A stretch of 64,000 nucleotides of DNA, from positions 30,531 through 94,530 of the forward strand of contig JBCFYV010000876.1 of assembly GCA_039000515.1 (NCBI GenBank), written 5' to 3'. The position numbers and the translations under genes are program-made. This document shows, in pieces, positions 44,791-57,395 of this stretch. Under the pieces are notes generated by a model. That model was not told the origin of the DNA and ran no database searches. It saw nothing but the letters and a program-made list of their open reading frames with translations. The stretch is from Timema cristinae (Eukaryota; Arthropoda; Insecta; Phasmatodea; Timematidae). The stretch's first letter is position 1. Each line of letters opens with the position of its first letter.

Positions 44791-47504
44791 TTTTCTCTTT
44801 TTTCCATCGCCCCCCTACAAGAGGGGGTTTTAAGGGGGGGGATTAGGCGGGGTTTTTCCCCCCCCCTTGCCCAATAATGGGGAAAAAAAATTGGAAAATA
44901 AACCTTAACCAAAAAAATTTTTTGTTCCCCCCGGCCAAACCCCTTTCCCCTTTTGGGCTTTTTTAAACCCCCTAACATAATTTGTTTTGGTTTCCCCGGG
45001 TTTTTGGGGGGGGTACCTCTGTCTTGCTTCAAAACCCCTTTTCTTTTTTTAGAAAATTTAAAAAATGGGGGTTTATTTGGGGAAATTTTTTTTTTAAAGT
45101 TTTTGGGGAAATTAAATTTTTTTTTAAAAATGTATTTTTTTTATTTTTGAAAAAAAGATTTTTTTTATTTAAAAAAAAGAATCGAGGACAAAAAAGTGCA
45201 TACCGCGCCTGGGTCAAAAATTAAAACCCCCTGTATTAAGGTTATTTTTCCTAAAAGGTTTTCCCCCCTTTTCCCCGGGGAAAAAAAAAAGGGGGACTTT
45301 TTTTAAAAAATTAAAGGCCTCATACCTTTCCTTCTTTTGGGGGTTAAAATGTTTTGGAAAAACAAATTTTTCTGGGGAAAATCAATGAAAAAACAACATA
45401 CTAGGGCTTTCCAAATTTTCTTTTTTAAAAAAAAAATTTTGGGCAGTTTTTAAAAAATTTTTTTTTTCCCAAAAATAAAAAAAGTTTTTTTTTTGTTAAA
45501 TTTTAATTACATTTAAAATTTTTTTTTTAAAATTTTTAAAAAAAAATTTCTTTTACTTTTTAATTTTTTACTTTTTAAAAATAAAATGAGAGACTCCTTT
45601 TAAAACACTGGCTCAAAAAAAATATTTTAAATTTTTAACTATATATAAAAAATAATCTAAAAACCTTTTTTTTAAAAAAGGGGTTTTAACTAAAAGTTTG
45701 GAACCCCCTTTAAATTTAAAAAAAAAATAATGGATATTTTTTGATTTTTTCCCCCTTTAAAAAAAAAAAAGGGGGATTTAAGTTCATAAAAAAAACCTTT
45801 TTTTTAAAAATATTTTTTTTTTTTAAATTTAAATTTTAAAAAATGATTTTAAAAAAAAACCCCTTTTAAAATAAGCGGGTTTTTTTTAGAAAACCCCCGG
45901 GGGGCCCCCCTTTGGGGGGGGGTTTTTTAAAGGGGGGCCCCCTTTTTCCCCCCAAAATCCTAATTTTAAATTTTTTTTCCCAAAAATTTTAAAAAATTTT
46001 TCTTTTAAAAAATAAAACATTGACACAGAAGATGAGTTGTATAATGGGGTCCTTTTTAAGACTTGGTTTTTTAAACTTTAAAAATTAAAAAAAAAAAATA
46101 TTTAAAAAAGGCCCCCTTTTATTCTATTTGGGGAAAAAAAAAAAAAACCATTTGGGAGCTTCCCCAAATTTTAAGGGGAAAAAGTATAAAACTAGTTTTT
46201 TAAATCTTGGGGAATTAATTTTGTTTTAGGGGGTTTTAAATTTTTAAAACAAGATATGGGGGGTTTTTTCCCCCGGCCTTTCCCCTTTTTTAGGACTTCC
46301 CGAATCCTCGAACCCCCCCCAAAATTTTTTTTTAAAAAATTTAAAATTTTTAAAAAAAATTTGAATGACAAAGCTAAACCCCCGGGGGTGTTTTTTAAAA
46401 AAAAAATTTAAAATTTAAATTTCCCTTTTAAAGGGGGGGTTTTTCACCCCCTTTGCCGGGAAAGGGGGCCCCTTTTTACCCGAAAAAAAGGGGAAGGGCC
46501 CCCGGGAAAAAAATTATAAAAATATTTACACTTAAAAATTTTTGTCATTTAAAAAAATTTCATTTAAATTCAAAGACTTTTTTTAATTTAAACTTGAAAG
46601 AATTTTAAAAGGGGGAAAAAAACCCTACACCCCGACCCCCGCGTCACTCAAAAAAAAAATTTTTAAAATTTTTAAATGCGAAAGGGGGTTTTTTAGTTGG
46701 GAGTTTTTGCGTTAATACCCCAAAAACCAGTTTTTTATTTTTTGTAAGAAGGGTTTTAAAATTTTTTTTTGACCCCCAAAAAAGAAATTTTTTTTCTAAC
46801 AACCCCAAAAAAAACCCTTTTAAGTGTTGATTTCAATTTCCCCCTCCGACACCCTTTTTCCGTTGGGGCGTGTTTGTATACTGAGCCCAAAGGTCCCCCC
46901 GGTTTTTTTTCCCCCGGAAAAAACCGGAAAAAAAAAATTTTTTGGGTTTTACTGTGCTTTTCCCCCTTTTTCCCCAATTTTTTTAATTAACTGTCAGGGG
47001 GCCCGGGGGTTGTAAAATTTTTTTTTTGATTTAAGTTAGTTTGTTTAAAAATTGAGGAAAAAAAATTTCATTCTACGGGGTGTCTGTCACTTGTTTTATA
47101 TCGGTTCACTCATTAGGTGGGGAAAAAGGGGAAAAAAGGGAAAGGGGTTAAAAAGGGGGGGGGGGGAATTTTTAAAAATTTTTTTTTCCCCCCCCCCCAA
47201 ATGTCCCCCCTCCTTTTTTTAAAAAACCCCCCCGATTTTTCTTTAATTTTAAGCTGGAAAAAATGGTTTAACAAACTTCAAAAAAGGATTTATAAAAATT
47301 ATTTTTATTTTTTTAAAAGCTTAAGGAACACCCAAATTTTTTTTTAGTGGGATTCCTTTTTTAAAAAAAAATTTTTCCCTGGGGGTTTGGGGTCAAAACC
47401 TAAAAAAATCCTTAAAAAAAAATGTTTTTTTCAAACTAAAACCCCCCCCAAAAATAATAAAGCTTTTGCCATACTTTTATAGTCATAAAAATAGGGTTTT
47501 TTTC

Positions 47505-47545
47505 CCCCGTGATTACTACCCGTTTTTAGGGTTTTTCCATTCAAA
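47505..47545 (-). repeat. Probable SINE tail, damaged
   Basis: 'gtgattactacccgttttta' resembles the inverse of the SINE tail (gtcttactacccgttcggg). Short, so tentative. Confidence 0.35.
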
Positions 47546-48964
47546 AATTTACCCCAATGAAAAAAGGAATGAGGAAATTTTTACATTTTAAAATTGAATG
47601 TACCTACATTTGCCCTTTTTTGAAAAAGTTTTGGGGTTTTTTATTTTTGGGGGAAAAAAACCCCTTTTTACACCCGGGGTGGGGTTTTAACTTCAATTTT
47701 TTGGGGGGCAAAAAAATTTTTTTTCCCCCCTTTAGGGGGGGGGGGTGGGGGTATAGGTGGGGGGGCACACCAAAATTACTCCAATTTGGGGGGGGGAAAA
47801 AATTATTAAAAAAAAAATATAAAAACCCCAAAAAAAAGCTGAATCCCTTTTAAAATTTCCCCCCTTTTAAAAATATAAATTTTTAAAAAATCGTTGAAAA
47901 ATTAATTTTAAAAATTTTTGATTTTTTATTACTACAAATTGGTTTTTGAAAAGGGCCCACTTAAAGGGGGGGTTTTTTAAATTTTTTATTTAAAAGTTTT
48001 AAAACCCCCAAATTTTTAAATGAACATTTTGTTTTTCCCAAAAAACCCTTTTTTTTTTCCCTTTTAAAAAGCGTATATATAATTTGTTAAAGTTTGGCTT
48101 TTAAAAAAAAACTATGTTTTGTAAAAAAAAAATATTCATGTGTGTCATTTCAGCCCCGTGATTTTTTAAAATTTTTTTAAAAAAAGGTTTTTAAAAATTT
48201 TGTTTTAAGATGGGGAAAGGGAAAAATTAAAAAAATTTTTCCCCCTTGCTGGGGAGATTTTTCTTTTTTGACTACTTTCCCCCCTTAAAGAAGGGGATCA
48301 ATTTGTTTAATAAAGGGGTTTTTAAAAAGATATTTTTAAATTTGCAGTTAAATAAACTATTTTTTAAAAAAACTTTTAAATTTTTTTAAATAGGGAAAAA
48401 GGGGAAAATTTTTCCCCAAAAAAAAAAAATATTGGGGGTGAAAAGTTTACCCCCCCGAAATCATTACTTTTTGTTTCGTAAAACTAATTTCAATGTTTTT
48501 TCCCCCGGGGGTTTTATTTTTTCCCTTGGATAAACCCCCTTTTGGGGGGCATAAAAAATTTAAAGGGCCCATTTTAAAATTTTTTTTTTTTTAAGGGAAA
48601 AATTCAGCAGTTTTTTGGGTGAAGGGTTTTTTTTCATTTTCTTGGTGAAAAAAAAAAGTTCTGAGCAAATAAAATTTTGGGGCATGACTCCATTTTCCCT
48701 CCGTTGAAGGGAATTTAAAAATTATCTGACATCAGAATCTTTAGGGAAATCTTGGGGGGAAACCCCCTATCTCTTAGAAACTTTTTTGCATAAAACAACG
48801 ATCCCCAAAAAAATTTCCCCCCGGGTTTTTTTAGTATGGTTTTGACCCCTTTTTTTAACCCCCCTTTTTCCCTAAATTTTAAAAAAAAAACTTTAATTTA
48901 AAAAAACAAAAAATTTTTTCTTTTTCAATTGACTTTGGGGCCCTTACATAAAAAAAAAGTTTGT

Positions 48965-49240
48965 AACGGGGGCACCCGCCTCGGTTTGGGGAGATAGCTA
49001 ACGCTAGTCGTTTTTAGTTCTACTGTGAGGGCAGGGAGGGGGGAGGTTTTTAAAACTAGGTCGGGTGAACTTTGGGGGGGGGGGGTTTCCCCCCAAGGTT
49101 TTTCCCCTTTTCCCCCCCGCAAAAAAAAGGGGGAAATTTTTCCCCTAATTTAAACCCCTTTTAATTCCCAACCATTAGCGTAATTTTATTAGGGGGTATA
49201 ACCGAAAGGGGGGAGTAAGACGTGGGTGTGAAAAATAAAA
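48965..49240 (+). repeat. SINE, subfamily A, inside the damaged block
   Basis: Reads 'gcacccgcctcggtttgggg', agctaacgctagtcg, ggggaggttttaaaactagg, tcgggtgaactttgggg, gtttccccccaagg, then 'cccaaccattagcgtaattt' and gggagtaagacgtggg. Every landmark of the reference SINE at 23.93-24.18 kb (- strand) is present in order, but the segment for 'aagcaaatgtgggttcactt' has become gcaaaaaaaagggggaaatt. This is the clearest internal standard for the damage. Confidence 0.75.
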
Positions 49241-51314
49241 ATTTAAAAAAAATTGCCCCTACAAAAATCAAATGATCTGAAAAGAAGCAAGCTTTGGCTA
49301 GGGGTTGGGGGAGACGTTTTTGCAGCTCTGCGTGTTTTGGGTAGAGGGGGAGGCTTTTGGGCCCCCGGAAAATTGGGGAAAGAGCCCTTCCCCCCCCAAC
49401 TTAGGAGCCTTAGATAAGGAAAAAGGGCCCCTCAAGATGAAAAAAAAACCTTTAAAAATTTTTAAAAAATTTTTTAGTGGTTGAGTAAAATTTCCCCCAG
49501 GGGAAAAAGGGGGCTTGGAGGTCAACATTTTCAAAAAAATAATATATTTAATTTTTTTTTTGTATTGTAAAGAAATTTAAAAAATTTTTTAAAATTGGGA
49601 AAAAGGAAAAAAAAACAAATAGACATTTACAAAAATTTAAAAATTTAAAAAAATTTTTAAAAATTATTATTATTATTATTTTTTTATTTTATTTTTTTTT
49701 TAAAATTGCATTTGAGAAATTTTTTTGGTTTTTGGGGGGATTTTAAAAAAAGAAAAAAAAAAAAATTTTTAGAAATTTTTAAAAAAAATAAAATTTTAAA
49801 ATTAAAAAAAAAAATAAATCAAATCCCGGGGGGCCAAAAATAAATTTGGGGGATAAAAATTTTAAAAAAGGGGGTTGGGGGAAAAAAAGGGGGCCAAAAT
49901 TTTCAAAAAATTTAATTTTTAAATATACTTTCAGGCCCCCCCGTTTGTTTTTAAAAAATTTAATTTTGGCATTTCCCCTAAATTTTTCCCCTCCCAAAAA
50001 AATAAAAAGTTGAGCATTTTTAAAATTTTTAATAAATTTTTAAAAAAAAGGGGGGGGCGGGGGGGGTTATAAAAAACCTTTTATCTATGTTTAAAAACGA
50101 AAAAATTTTGGGGGGGGAGGTAGAAGAACAACTATAGATTTTAAAAAAGGGGGTTTTTAAAATTTGGGGGTTTTAAATTTGGGAAGGTTTAAAAAAAATT
50201 TGTTTGGGGGGGGGGAAGGGGGGAAATTTTTTTAAAAAAACCCAAAAAAAACAAAAATTCTAACAGAACCCAAAAATTTTTTTTTAAAAGGGGGTGCTTT
50301 TTACTAGAGTGATTTTTTCAAATTAATTCAAAATTTTTTTTGTTAGTAAATTTTTTAAAATATTTCTTTTGGGGGTTTTAAATTTAAAAATTTTCTTTGG
50401 TTAAAAAGGGGGGAAAAATTTTTAAGCAAAAAATGCCCTAAAATTTTTAAAAAAATTTGATTTTATATATATTTAAAAAAAAAGAAAATTTTTTTTTTTT
50501 ATAGGTTTGTAGTTAATTTGTTTTGGGGGCTAAACATACAAAAAATTTTTTCCTTTAAAATTTTTTGAAAAAATTTTTTTTTTGGTTTGTTTTTTTTCCC
50601 CCGGGTTTTTTTAAACTGGAGGCGGGGAAAAGGGGGGTTTGATGAGGGGGTTTTAAAACCCAATTTTCATTCTTTCGCTTGCCTAAATTATGTTTTACCC
50701 AAAAAATTAAAATTTGTTTGGCCTATGAAGCAATTTTAAAAAAAAAATTTAAAAACTTACCCAAAAACCCCTTAAATTTTTATTTTAAAATTCTACAAAA
50801 CTCTTATCCCCCAAAAAAAAATTTTAAAACCCCAATTTTTAAAAAAAAAATGTCTAAAATTTTTGTATTTTAAAAGTAAAAAGTTATTATATTCTAAGGG
50901 GAAAAAGAGTCTTAAAAATTTAAAAATTTTTTTTTAAAAAAAAGGGGGGGAAAGAGTTTTGATTTTGAAAAAAACCCGGTTTTTTGATGATTTGCAAAAA
51001 AAAAAAGTAATTTACCCAACTAAAATTTTAAAACAAAAGCAGTGGGCAAACTGAGAAATTTTTTAAAAATTTTTTAAAAAAAAAAAATAAATGATTAAAA
51101 TTTTTTCTTTTTAGCAAAAAAAAAAAAACCCAAAACTTAAAAGGGGCTGATAAAAAATTTTCGGCACTTAAAAAAAATATTCAAAATTCAAAAAAAAAAA
51201 AAAAATTTTTTAAAAATTTTTGGTTTTTAACCCCCCTGTTGTGTAATTAAAAAAAAAAAAGGGACGGGTACAAAACTTTTTATTTCTGGAAAAAAAAAAG
51301 GGTAAAAAAAATTT

Positions 51315-51375
51315 TTATTATTAGAAAACCCCGTTTTTATCCCGTTGGGGGTTATACCCCCCTTTCGAAAAGTGA
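51315..51375 (-). repeat. Probable SINE tail, damaged
   Basis: 'ttattattagaaaaccccgt' followed by ttatcccgttgggggttata resembles the inverse SINE end (attattagcaccgcgtctta, then cccgttcgggttata). Confidence 0.4.
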
Positions 51376-51789
51376 AAAGGTGGGTGTTTTTGGGGTTTTA
51401 AATTTTAAGGGGCCTAGGGGGTTTTAAAGGGGAAACCCCCAAAAAGGGTTTTTGGGGGTTTTGGCCCCTTTTCCCCCCAAAATTTAAAAAGATGGCTTGT
51501 AAAAAAATTTGAAAAAAACCCCTTGGGGGGGAAAAAAGTTAAAAAATTAAAAAAATTTTAACAAAAAGGGTTTAAAGGAGGGCCCCGTTTTTCCCCTTGG
51601 GGGAAATAGAAAAATTGAAAAAAGACTTTATTTTTTGAAACGGTAGTATAAAAATTTTTAACAAAAACACTACAAAAACCCCGCCATCTTTTTTAATCAC
51701 TAAAAATTTTAAAAAGAATTTTTTCCCGGGGGGAAAAAAAAACATTTTTTAAAAAAGGGCAAAAATTTTTTTAAAATTTAAAAAAAAGT

Positions 51790-51985
51790 CTTTTTGGGCC
51801 CAAAAGGGAAAATTTTGGGCCCCAAAGGGGGGGTTTTGGGCCCTAAAGTCATTTGGCCTAAAGGTTTTTCCCCCCCAAAAAGGGATTTGGCCCAAAAAGG
51901 GGGGTTTGGTCTAAAGGCGTTTAGCCAAACCTTTGGGGGCCCAAAAGGCCCTTTTAGGCCAAAACGGGTCCCGGCGGGGCCCGGT
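51790..51985 (-). repeat. Short-period tandem repeat with ggccaaaa core, copy 2 (inverted)
   Basis: Units of tttgggcccaaaaggg type repeat about seven times, ending ggccaaaacgggtcccggcg. Its reverse complement begins ggacccgttttggcctaaaa, which parallels the start of copy 1 (ggggcccgtttgggccaaaa) at 42.31 kb. Confidence 0.55.
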
Positions 51986-52482
51986 GAAAATTGGGGGGGG
52001 GAAAAAACCCCAGGGCGGGGCCCAAACCCGTGGGCCCTAAAAATAAATGTGATTTTTTTTTTTTTTAAAAAACCCCAAATTCAACGGGTTTTTAGACGCT
52101 CCCCCCAGTAGGGTTTTAAAAAAAGATATTTTCCCCATATTTTATTATCAGCTTGTTCCAAGGTTTTGGGGGAAAATTAGAAGACGATGGTAATTTTTTT
52201 CCCCAAATATAAAAAAAGTATATACGGTTTTTTTTGCAAGGAAATTTAACCGGCAATCACCAAAAATACATTATCTGATAAAAAGGGAAACTGTGATTGG
52301 AGGAAACAAAAAAAAATCTTTCCCAAGGGGGAGACCCCTCTACTCACTTAAAGTGCTACGAAAAATGAGTTGAACCAGAAAGGAGGTTTAACACTGGCAA
52401 GGTAATTTTTGGTTTAGAAAATCAAAAATTTTAAAATTTGGGCGGGGAAAAAAAGTGACGGAAAAATGTCCTCATGAGAGGG

Positions 52483-52712
52483 TCTTGCCATCACACGTTC
52501 CTTGCCCAAACAAAAATGGGTTCTTGAGGAAATCACGAGAGATCTTGCCATTTTTTCCACCTTGCCCAACAAAAAATGGCTTTCATAAAAATTACGAAAA
52601 ATCTTGCCTTTTACACAGTTCCTTGCCCCCAAAAAACAGGGGGTTTCAAGGGGTCACAAGACATCTTGCCTTTTTGCCACCTTGCCCAACAAGGGGGCTT
52701 CTCAAGTAACTT
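52483..52712 (+). repeat. Minisatellite, ~60 bp period, four units
   Basis: Units begin at tcttgcca/tcttgcct at 52483, 52543, 52602 and 52664 (periods 60, 59, 62). Each holds 'ccttgcccaa(a)caaaaatg', then a ttcttga/ttcataaa variable part, and ends (a)tcac(g/a)aga. The array lies in one of the readable islands of the damaged block. Confidence 0.8.
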
Positions 52713-53039
52713 CCCAGACCCCCCACGGGAAAAACAATGGGCATTTTTTTCGAGCTCTTTGAGGGTTTATTCGCAAAATTTTACGGTTATGAAGGGAAAA
52801 TTTTTCCCAAAATTTTTGGGGAAAAAACAATTAGATGTTTTTAAAATATTTTGGGGAAAAAACAATCAAAATTTATTTAAAAAGGGTTTAGTTTTTAAAA
52901 ATTTAAAACATGTATTTCCACCGTTTTTTCAGATGGAGGATGGGGAGGGGGGGTGGTGCAAAATGTGAGTTTTGCACACCCCAATTTTTCCCTTTGTTTT
53001 GGGGCCGGTTAAAAATTATACTAGAATATTGAAATAAAA

Positions 53040-56000
53040 CAGCAGTAAAATTTTGCAACATCCTGGGCACCCTTTTCAAAGTACAAGTGGATCAGTACCT
53101 TTTTGTGTATGCCAAACTATGAAGAATGTCAAAGACGTCTTCTTTAGATCTTCAAGGGCTTGAAGGAAATTTGAATTTGGCCACTATCCCAATCCTAAAA
53201 AAATTAAAAAATTTAAATTAGATAAAGTTTCCTCCCTCCGAACTTTTTTTATGGGGGGAAAAGGGAAATTAGAGGGGGACCCGGGAAAGAAAAGGGGCGA
53301 AAACCCACAAACCCCCTACCAAAAAAATTTTTGAAAGGGAATTGCAAATTTTTGGGGGTTTTTCGTGACTTTAATTTAGCAAAATTTTTTTCCCAAAGGT
53401 TATCAGAGGTTGCAAAACCATTTAGGGTTGGCTGATAGTTTAAGGGGGCCAATGAATTTAAGTGTACAACTAAACGGGAAAAAGGTGTTACCCTACAAAA
53501 AATTTTATTTGGCTCAGAAAAAAATTCTCCGATTCTACGATCCAAAAAAACCCCTGTTACGATACAGAGTGAAGTTTTTATAAAAGGACTAGGAGAACAA
53601 TATCAAGGGGGGAAAACCTGTAGATTTTGTTTAAAGATTTTTAAAACCAAAAAACAGAAATTTGAACTATGCTCGAATTGAAAAAAAACACTGGGGCATA
53701 GTGTTTGTTTGTGAAAATTTTGGCAAATAAAAATCTCATGATTGAATCTGACCATAAACTTTGGGAAAAAAATTTTTGAAAATCTTTGTTGACTGCCCCA
53801 AAAAAGACTTAAAAGGTTGATGTTGTGTCTGAAACGGTACAAACATCAAAAAAACCCTTACAAACGGGGAAAAAACATTTTTTTCTCTGATATTTGACAC
53901 GACTTGTAACCCTGTTTTAAAAAACCATAAACATGTTTGTCAAAAGGGGATAGAGCGTACCCAAAATTTGAAAATAAAAATGTGATGAATAAAAACATTG
54001 TTTAAAATTTAAAAGCTGCACAAAAAAGGACTGGGATTAAAGAGTTATTTCACGATATCTTGGGAAGGAGGGCCCAAATTTGTGTATTTAAATAAAATTG
54101 TACTTAAATTTTAAAAAAAAATTTTTTCCCAAAAAAATAATGTCCTGATACTGATATATTTAAAAATGTTTTTAAATGGGGTAAACGCTGACCCCATGCT
54201 ATTTATACTTTTTAAATTTTCAATCAATGTATGGGACTTTTGGGCCCCACCTCGCTTTTTGGGGGCATTGTGATCACCAACTGACTTCATTTTTAACGTT
54301 TCCCAAGCCATGATGTATTAATGTTATGCCCCTCATAACAATCCGCCTACATTTTGGGGAAAGTACCTTTAAGTATAGTTTGCCTGTATCTTTTTTTAGT
54401 TAAGTAAAAAAAATTTTGGGCCATAACACTTTCTTGCAAATATAACATCGTCTTAAAAGTCTAAGGCCCCCTTCTTGTTTTTCATTTTTAAAATAATTTT
54501 TTAAGCACTTGTGTTTAAAATTCCTCTTTTTCCCCTTTACAGTAAAATAAGGTTTTTTTAAAAAAAATTTCATGATCTACGGTTTCAAAAGCTTTGCATA
54601 AATTAACAAATAAAGCTGCCAATACTTCCTTTTTTAAAATGAGGTTTTTAGTTGGGTTGCGATATGGTTTTTCATTTTAGGTGTCCGAGGGGGGAAACAA
54701 AATTCCGTATTGATACCCACACTTTGGAATTTGGTTTAAAGGGTTTATTTCAGTAGCCTTTTTTTTTTTTGTTGATCAAATAAAATTTTACTGAGGACAC
54801 TAATTGTGAGGGAAAAAGGGTTTTATAAATATTTACTGCACAGGGAAAATTTAAACCTCCTTTTTTATAGTTTGAAGAGAAATCCGGGGTTTTTAAATTT
54901 TATTGAGGAAGGACTCTCCCCCCAATCTCAGTTGCCCCCCCAAATTTAAAAAATCTTCCCGGGAAACCCCCGGACTTACAAAGTATTATTATTTTTAAAA
55001 CCTAAATTTTTCTTCTGCCATGGAATAAGAAATAAATAGAGACATATTTAAGTCATAATTGAGTAGGAATACAAAATGTTAAAGTTCATGGGTTTAAAAA
55101 ACAGTGCTGAGACGTGAAAAAATTTCAACAATTTGGGCCTGGTTTGTTTTTTTTTAATTTTTTTTATTTTAGAAATATTAATACAAAACCAAAAAAAATT
55201 TTAGCATTAATTAGTAAAAAAAAATATTAAAAAATTTTTAAAGATATTTTTTTAAAATAAGGCATTACACAAAGTGCTCAAAAATTTCAAACTATGCCCA
55301 AAAAAACCCTATGTAGTTGCGACATTTTTATCTTTCCTTGCTATTTTCTGGTCTCTGGTAAATAAACAAATGTCAATAATGGGGTCGAAAATTTCCCGGG
55401 GAAAAATTTTACAATGGGCTTGGGGTGAGACCAATATAGCTCACCAAATTTTTGGGGTTTTAAAACGTTTTTTAAAAAAAAAGGCAAATTCGCTGGGAAA
55501 GATGGGGGTAGGGGGGGGCATTTGGATATTCTTGTGACCCTCAACCCAAAAAAAAAATTTTAAGTCGGAGCATTTGTAGTTCTGCATGAGGAAGCAGGAG
55601 AAAAACGCTTTTTTGGGGGAAAAAATGGCCCTTTTTTTTTATTTCGTGGCAGCTTTAGACTAGTATGATCTGGGGTACTACTTTTGATTAATTTCAACAC
55701 CCTTTTTATCCCAAAAATTTGGGGAGTTCCCAAAAAATTTTTTTTTCTGAGGTTTGTTAAAAATAAACAATATAATTTTTTTTTTTTATTTTAAAAATAA
55801 GTAGATTTATCAATTTTACAATTAAAAGCTAGTATCAGCACTTGGGTTTTTAAACCGCCCGTTTTTTTTTTTTTTCCTTTTAAAATATAATTCTAGTAAC
55901 AAAACGTATTTTCCTGCTGGTCAAAATAATTCCCCTTTTGGGTCCCTGTACTATCTATCGCTTTAGGCTAAAAGGGGTGGCCCAAAACCCCCAAAGAAAA

Positions 56001-57200
56001 GAAATAATAGGTAAGCCTTTTTAAGAATTTTATTATATCTTGGGTTACGTCAGCCACGAAACTACGTCACCCCGTACAAAAAGCAGTTATAATATGGCGT
56101 GCGGTTCTGTGTTTTGGTGGGGCCTTTAATTTATCTTCATAATGATTTTTTATCTGTATTCGCCTTTTGGGAGTGGTTTTTTTTGTGTATAGTTAGTTAC
56201 TTAATTAATTTTCCACTCGAGTATCTGTTTTAATATGCTAATTTTAAAAACATAAAATAAAAATTTTAAGTTAGTTAATGATTCAAAAAGTAAATAACTT
56301 TAATACTAAATATATTTATGAAAGTTAACTATAGTAATTGTATTTTTTTATTCCCCCCGGGGGTGTTTATTTTTTAAAATTTTAAAAATTTTTTTTTGTA
56401 TTAAATTTTTAAAATTAGAATACAAGTTTTTTTTCTGAAATAATCAACGAGACTTTCAAGGGTAAAAAATTTTATCCCTTTTTTCTCCTTTCATAATTAA
56501 ACCAGGGAAATTTTTTTCCCCCCCAGGGAGCTAAAATGGGAAAAAAGGGAAAAATACAAATTTAAAACAAATTTTTCTCAATATTTTCCCTTCATTTTGC
56601 CCATTTTTTTAATTTGATATTTGTGGTGCTAAATTGAAAGTTAACTAAAATGCCCAAAAACTTAAAAAAATAGAAAGTTACCATGTTTTAAAACGAAATT
56701 TAAATTTTATTCAGTTTTGTCATTTTAAATTTGGGGTGGATTTTAAATATGTATTTAAAAATGTTTAAAGTTTCCCCAAAAGTGTATTATAAAAATTTTT
56801 TAAAAATATTATTTAAAAAGGGCTTAATTTGTCTTCCATAAAATTTTGGGGAAAGTTAAGACATGTTCTCCCGTGTATTTTTAGTGATTCATTTAAGATT
56901 AATGTCAGAGTCACAATTTTTATAGAAAAAAATAAAAAGGGTTTTAGAATTATCATACATGTTTGGTAAAAAAAAAATGATCAACTGTTACACAGGTTCA
57001 TATGCGGGGAAAACAGATTAGATAAAAAAAACGAACAACACATCTAACGAGGGGTCCCAAACATAAATTTGAAACCCCTACATAGAATTGCATATTTTAA
57101 CCCCCCCTTTTTAATTCAATACAACCAAAAAAATTTTGGCAAAAATTTTTTTCATGTCCCCTTTAAAATTTCATGAAAATAGAATCTAGTGAACAGCATT
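53040..57200. other. Partly damaged AT-rich sequence, no gene recognised
   Basis: Less severely damaged than 30-52 kb. Frames of 65-98 codons (for example 53249-53545 and 53603-53842 on the - strand) have some complexity but no motif that I can name. The left end of the Copia element lies at or below about 57.24 kb; an LTR was not identified. Confidence 0.35.
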
Positions 57201-57242
57201 TGTTTTAAACCAATATAATTACAAAAGAAATAAAACTTTTTT

Positions 57243-57395
57243 TCCAACCAAACTCTTTGTCGGGGAATTTCAGCAAAATTGTTCATTTGTTTCCAATAAA
57301 TCACATCAATAACACCACTTAAATACAAATCACGAACAAAGTTGTATTTGACATCAATATGCTTTAGTCTTCGATGGTAACGGGCTAAACTGCTT
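57243..57395 (-). pseudogene. Copia polyprotein, C-terminal end
   Basis: The - strand reads YHRRLKHIDVKYNFVRD (HIDVKYNFVRD at 57330-57362), then GVIDVIYW and MNNFAEI. It corresponds to the R.KHIDVKY.FVR(D/E)....G.I.V.Y......AD end of Copia RNase H, which follows directly after the SSTE(A/S)E(Y/F) block in intact elements. Here it is separated from that block by ~1.65 kb. Confidence 0.75.

Larger units (their letters stand above)
30330..57200. other. Damaged sequence block dominated by single-base runs
   Basis: From about 30.33 kb almost every position belongs to a run of 3-10 identical bases, in all four bases, with abrupt switches between A/T-run and G/C-run stretches. The block is heaviest at 30.3-52.1 kb and patchier to 57.2 kb. 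Better islands occur at 33.2-33.6, 35.4-35.8, 52.4-53.2, 53.4-54.3 and 56.0-56.35 kb. Repeats with known sequence elsewhere in the window (SINE at 48.97 kb, Jockey-like LINE at 33.2 kb) are still alignable but have mixed bases replaced by runs. I infer consensus or assembly damage rather than biology. Long Gly/Pro/Phe/Lys-rich frames here occur on both strands at once and are not genes. Confidence 0.8.

Noticed and set aside
44436..45032. 198-codon - strand frame
   Set aside because: Lies in the facing ~174-bp repeats and in blurred sequence; composition dominated by K, F and P.
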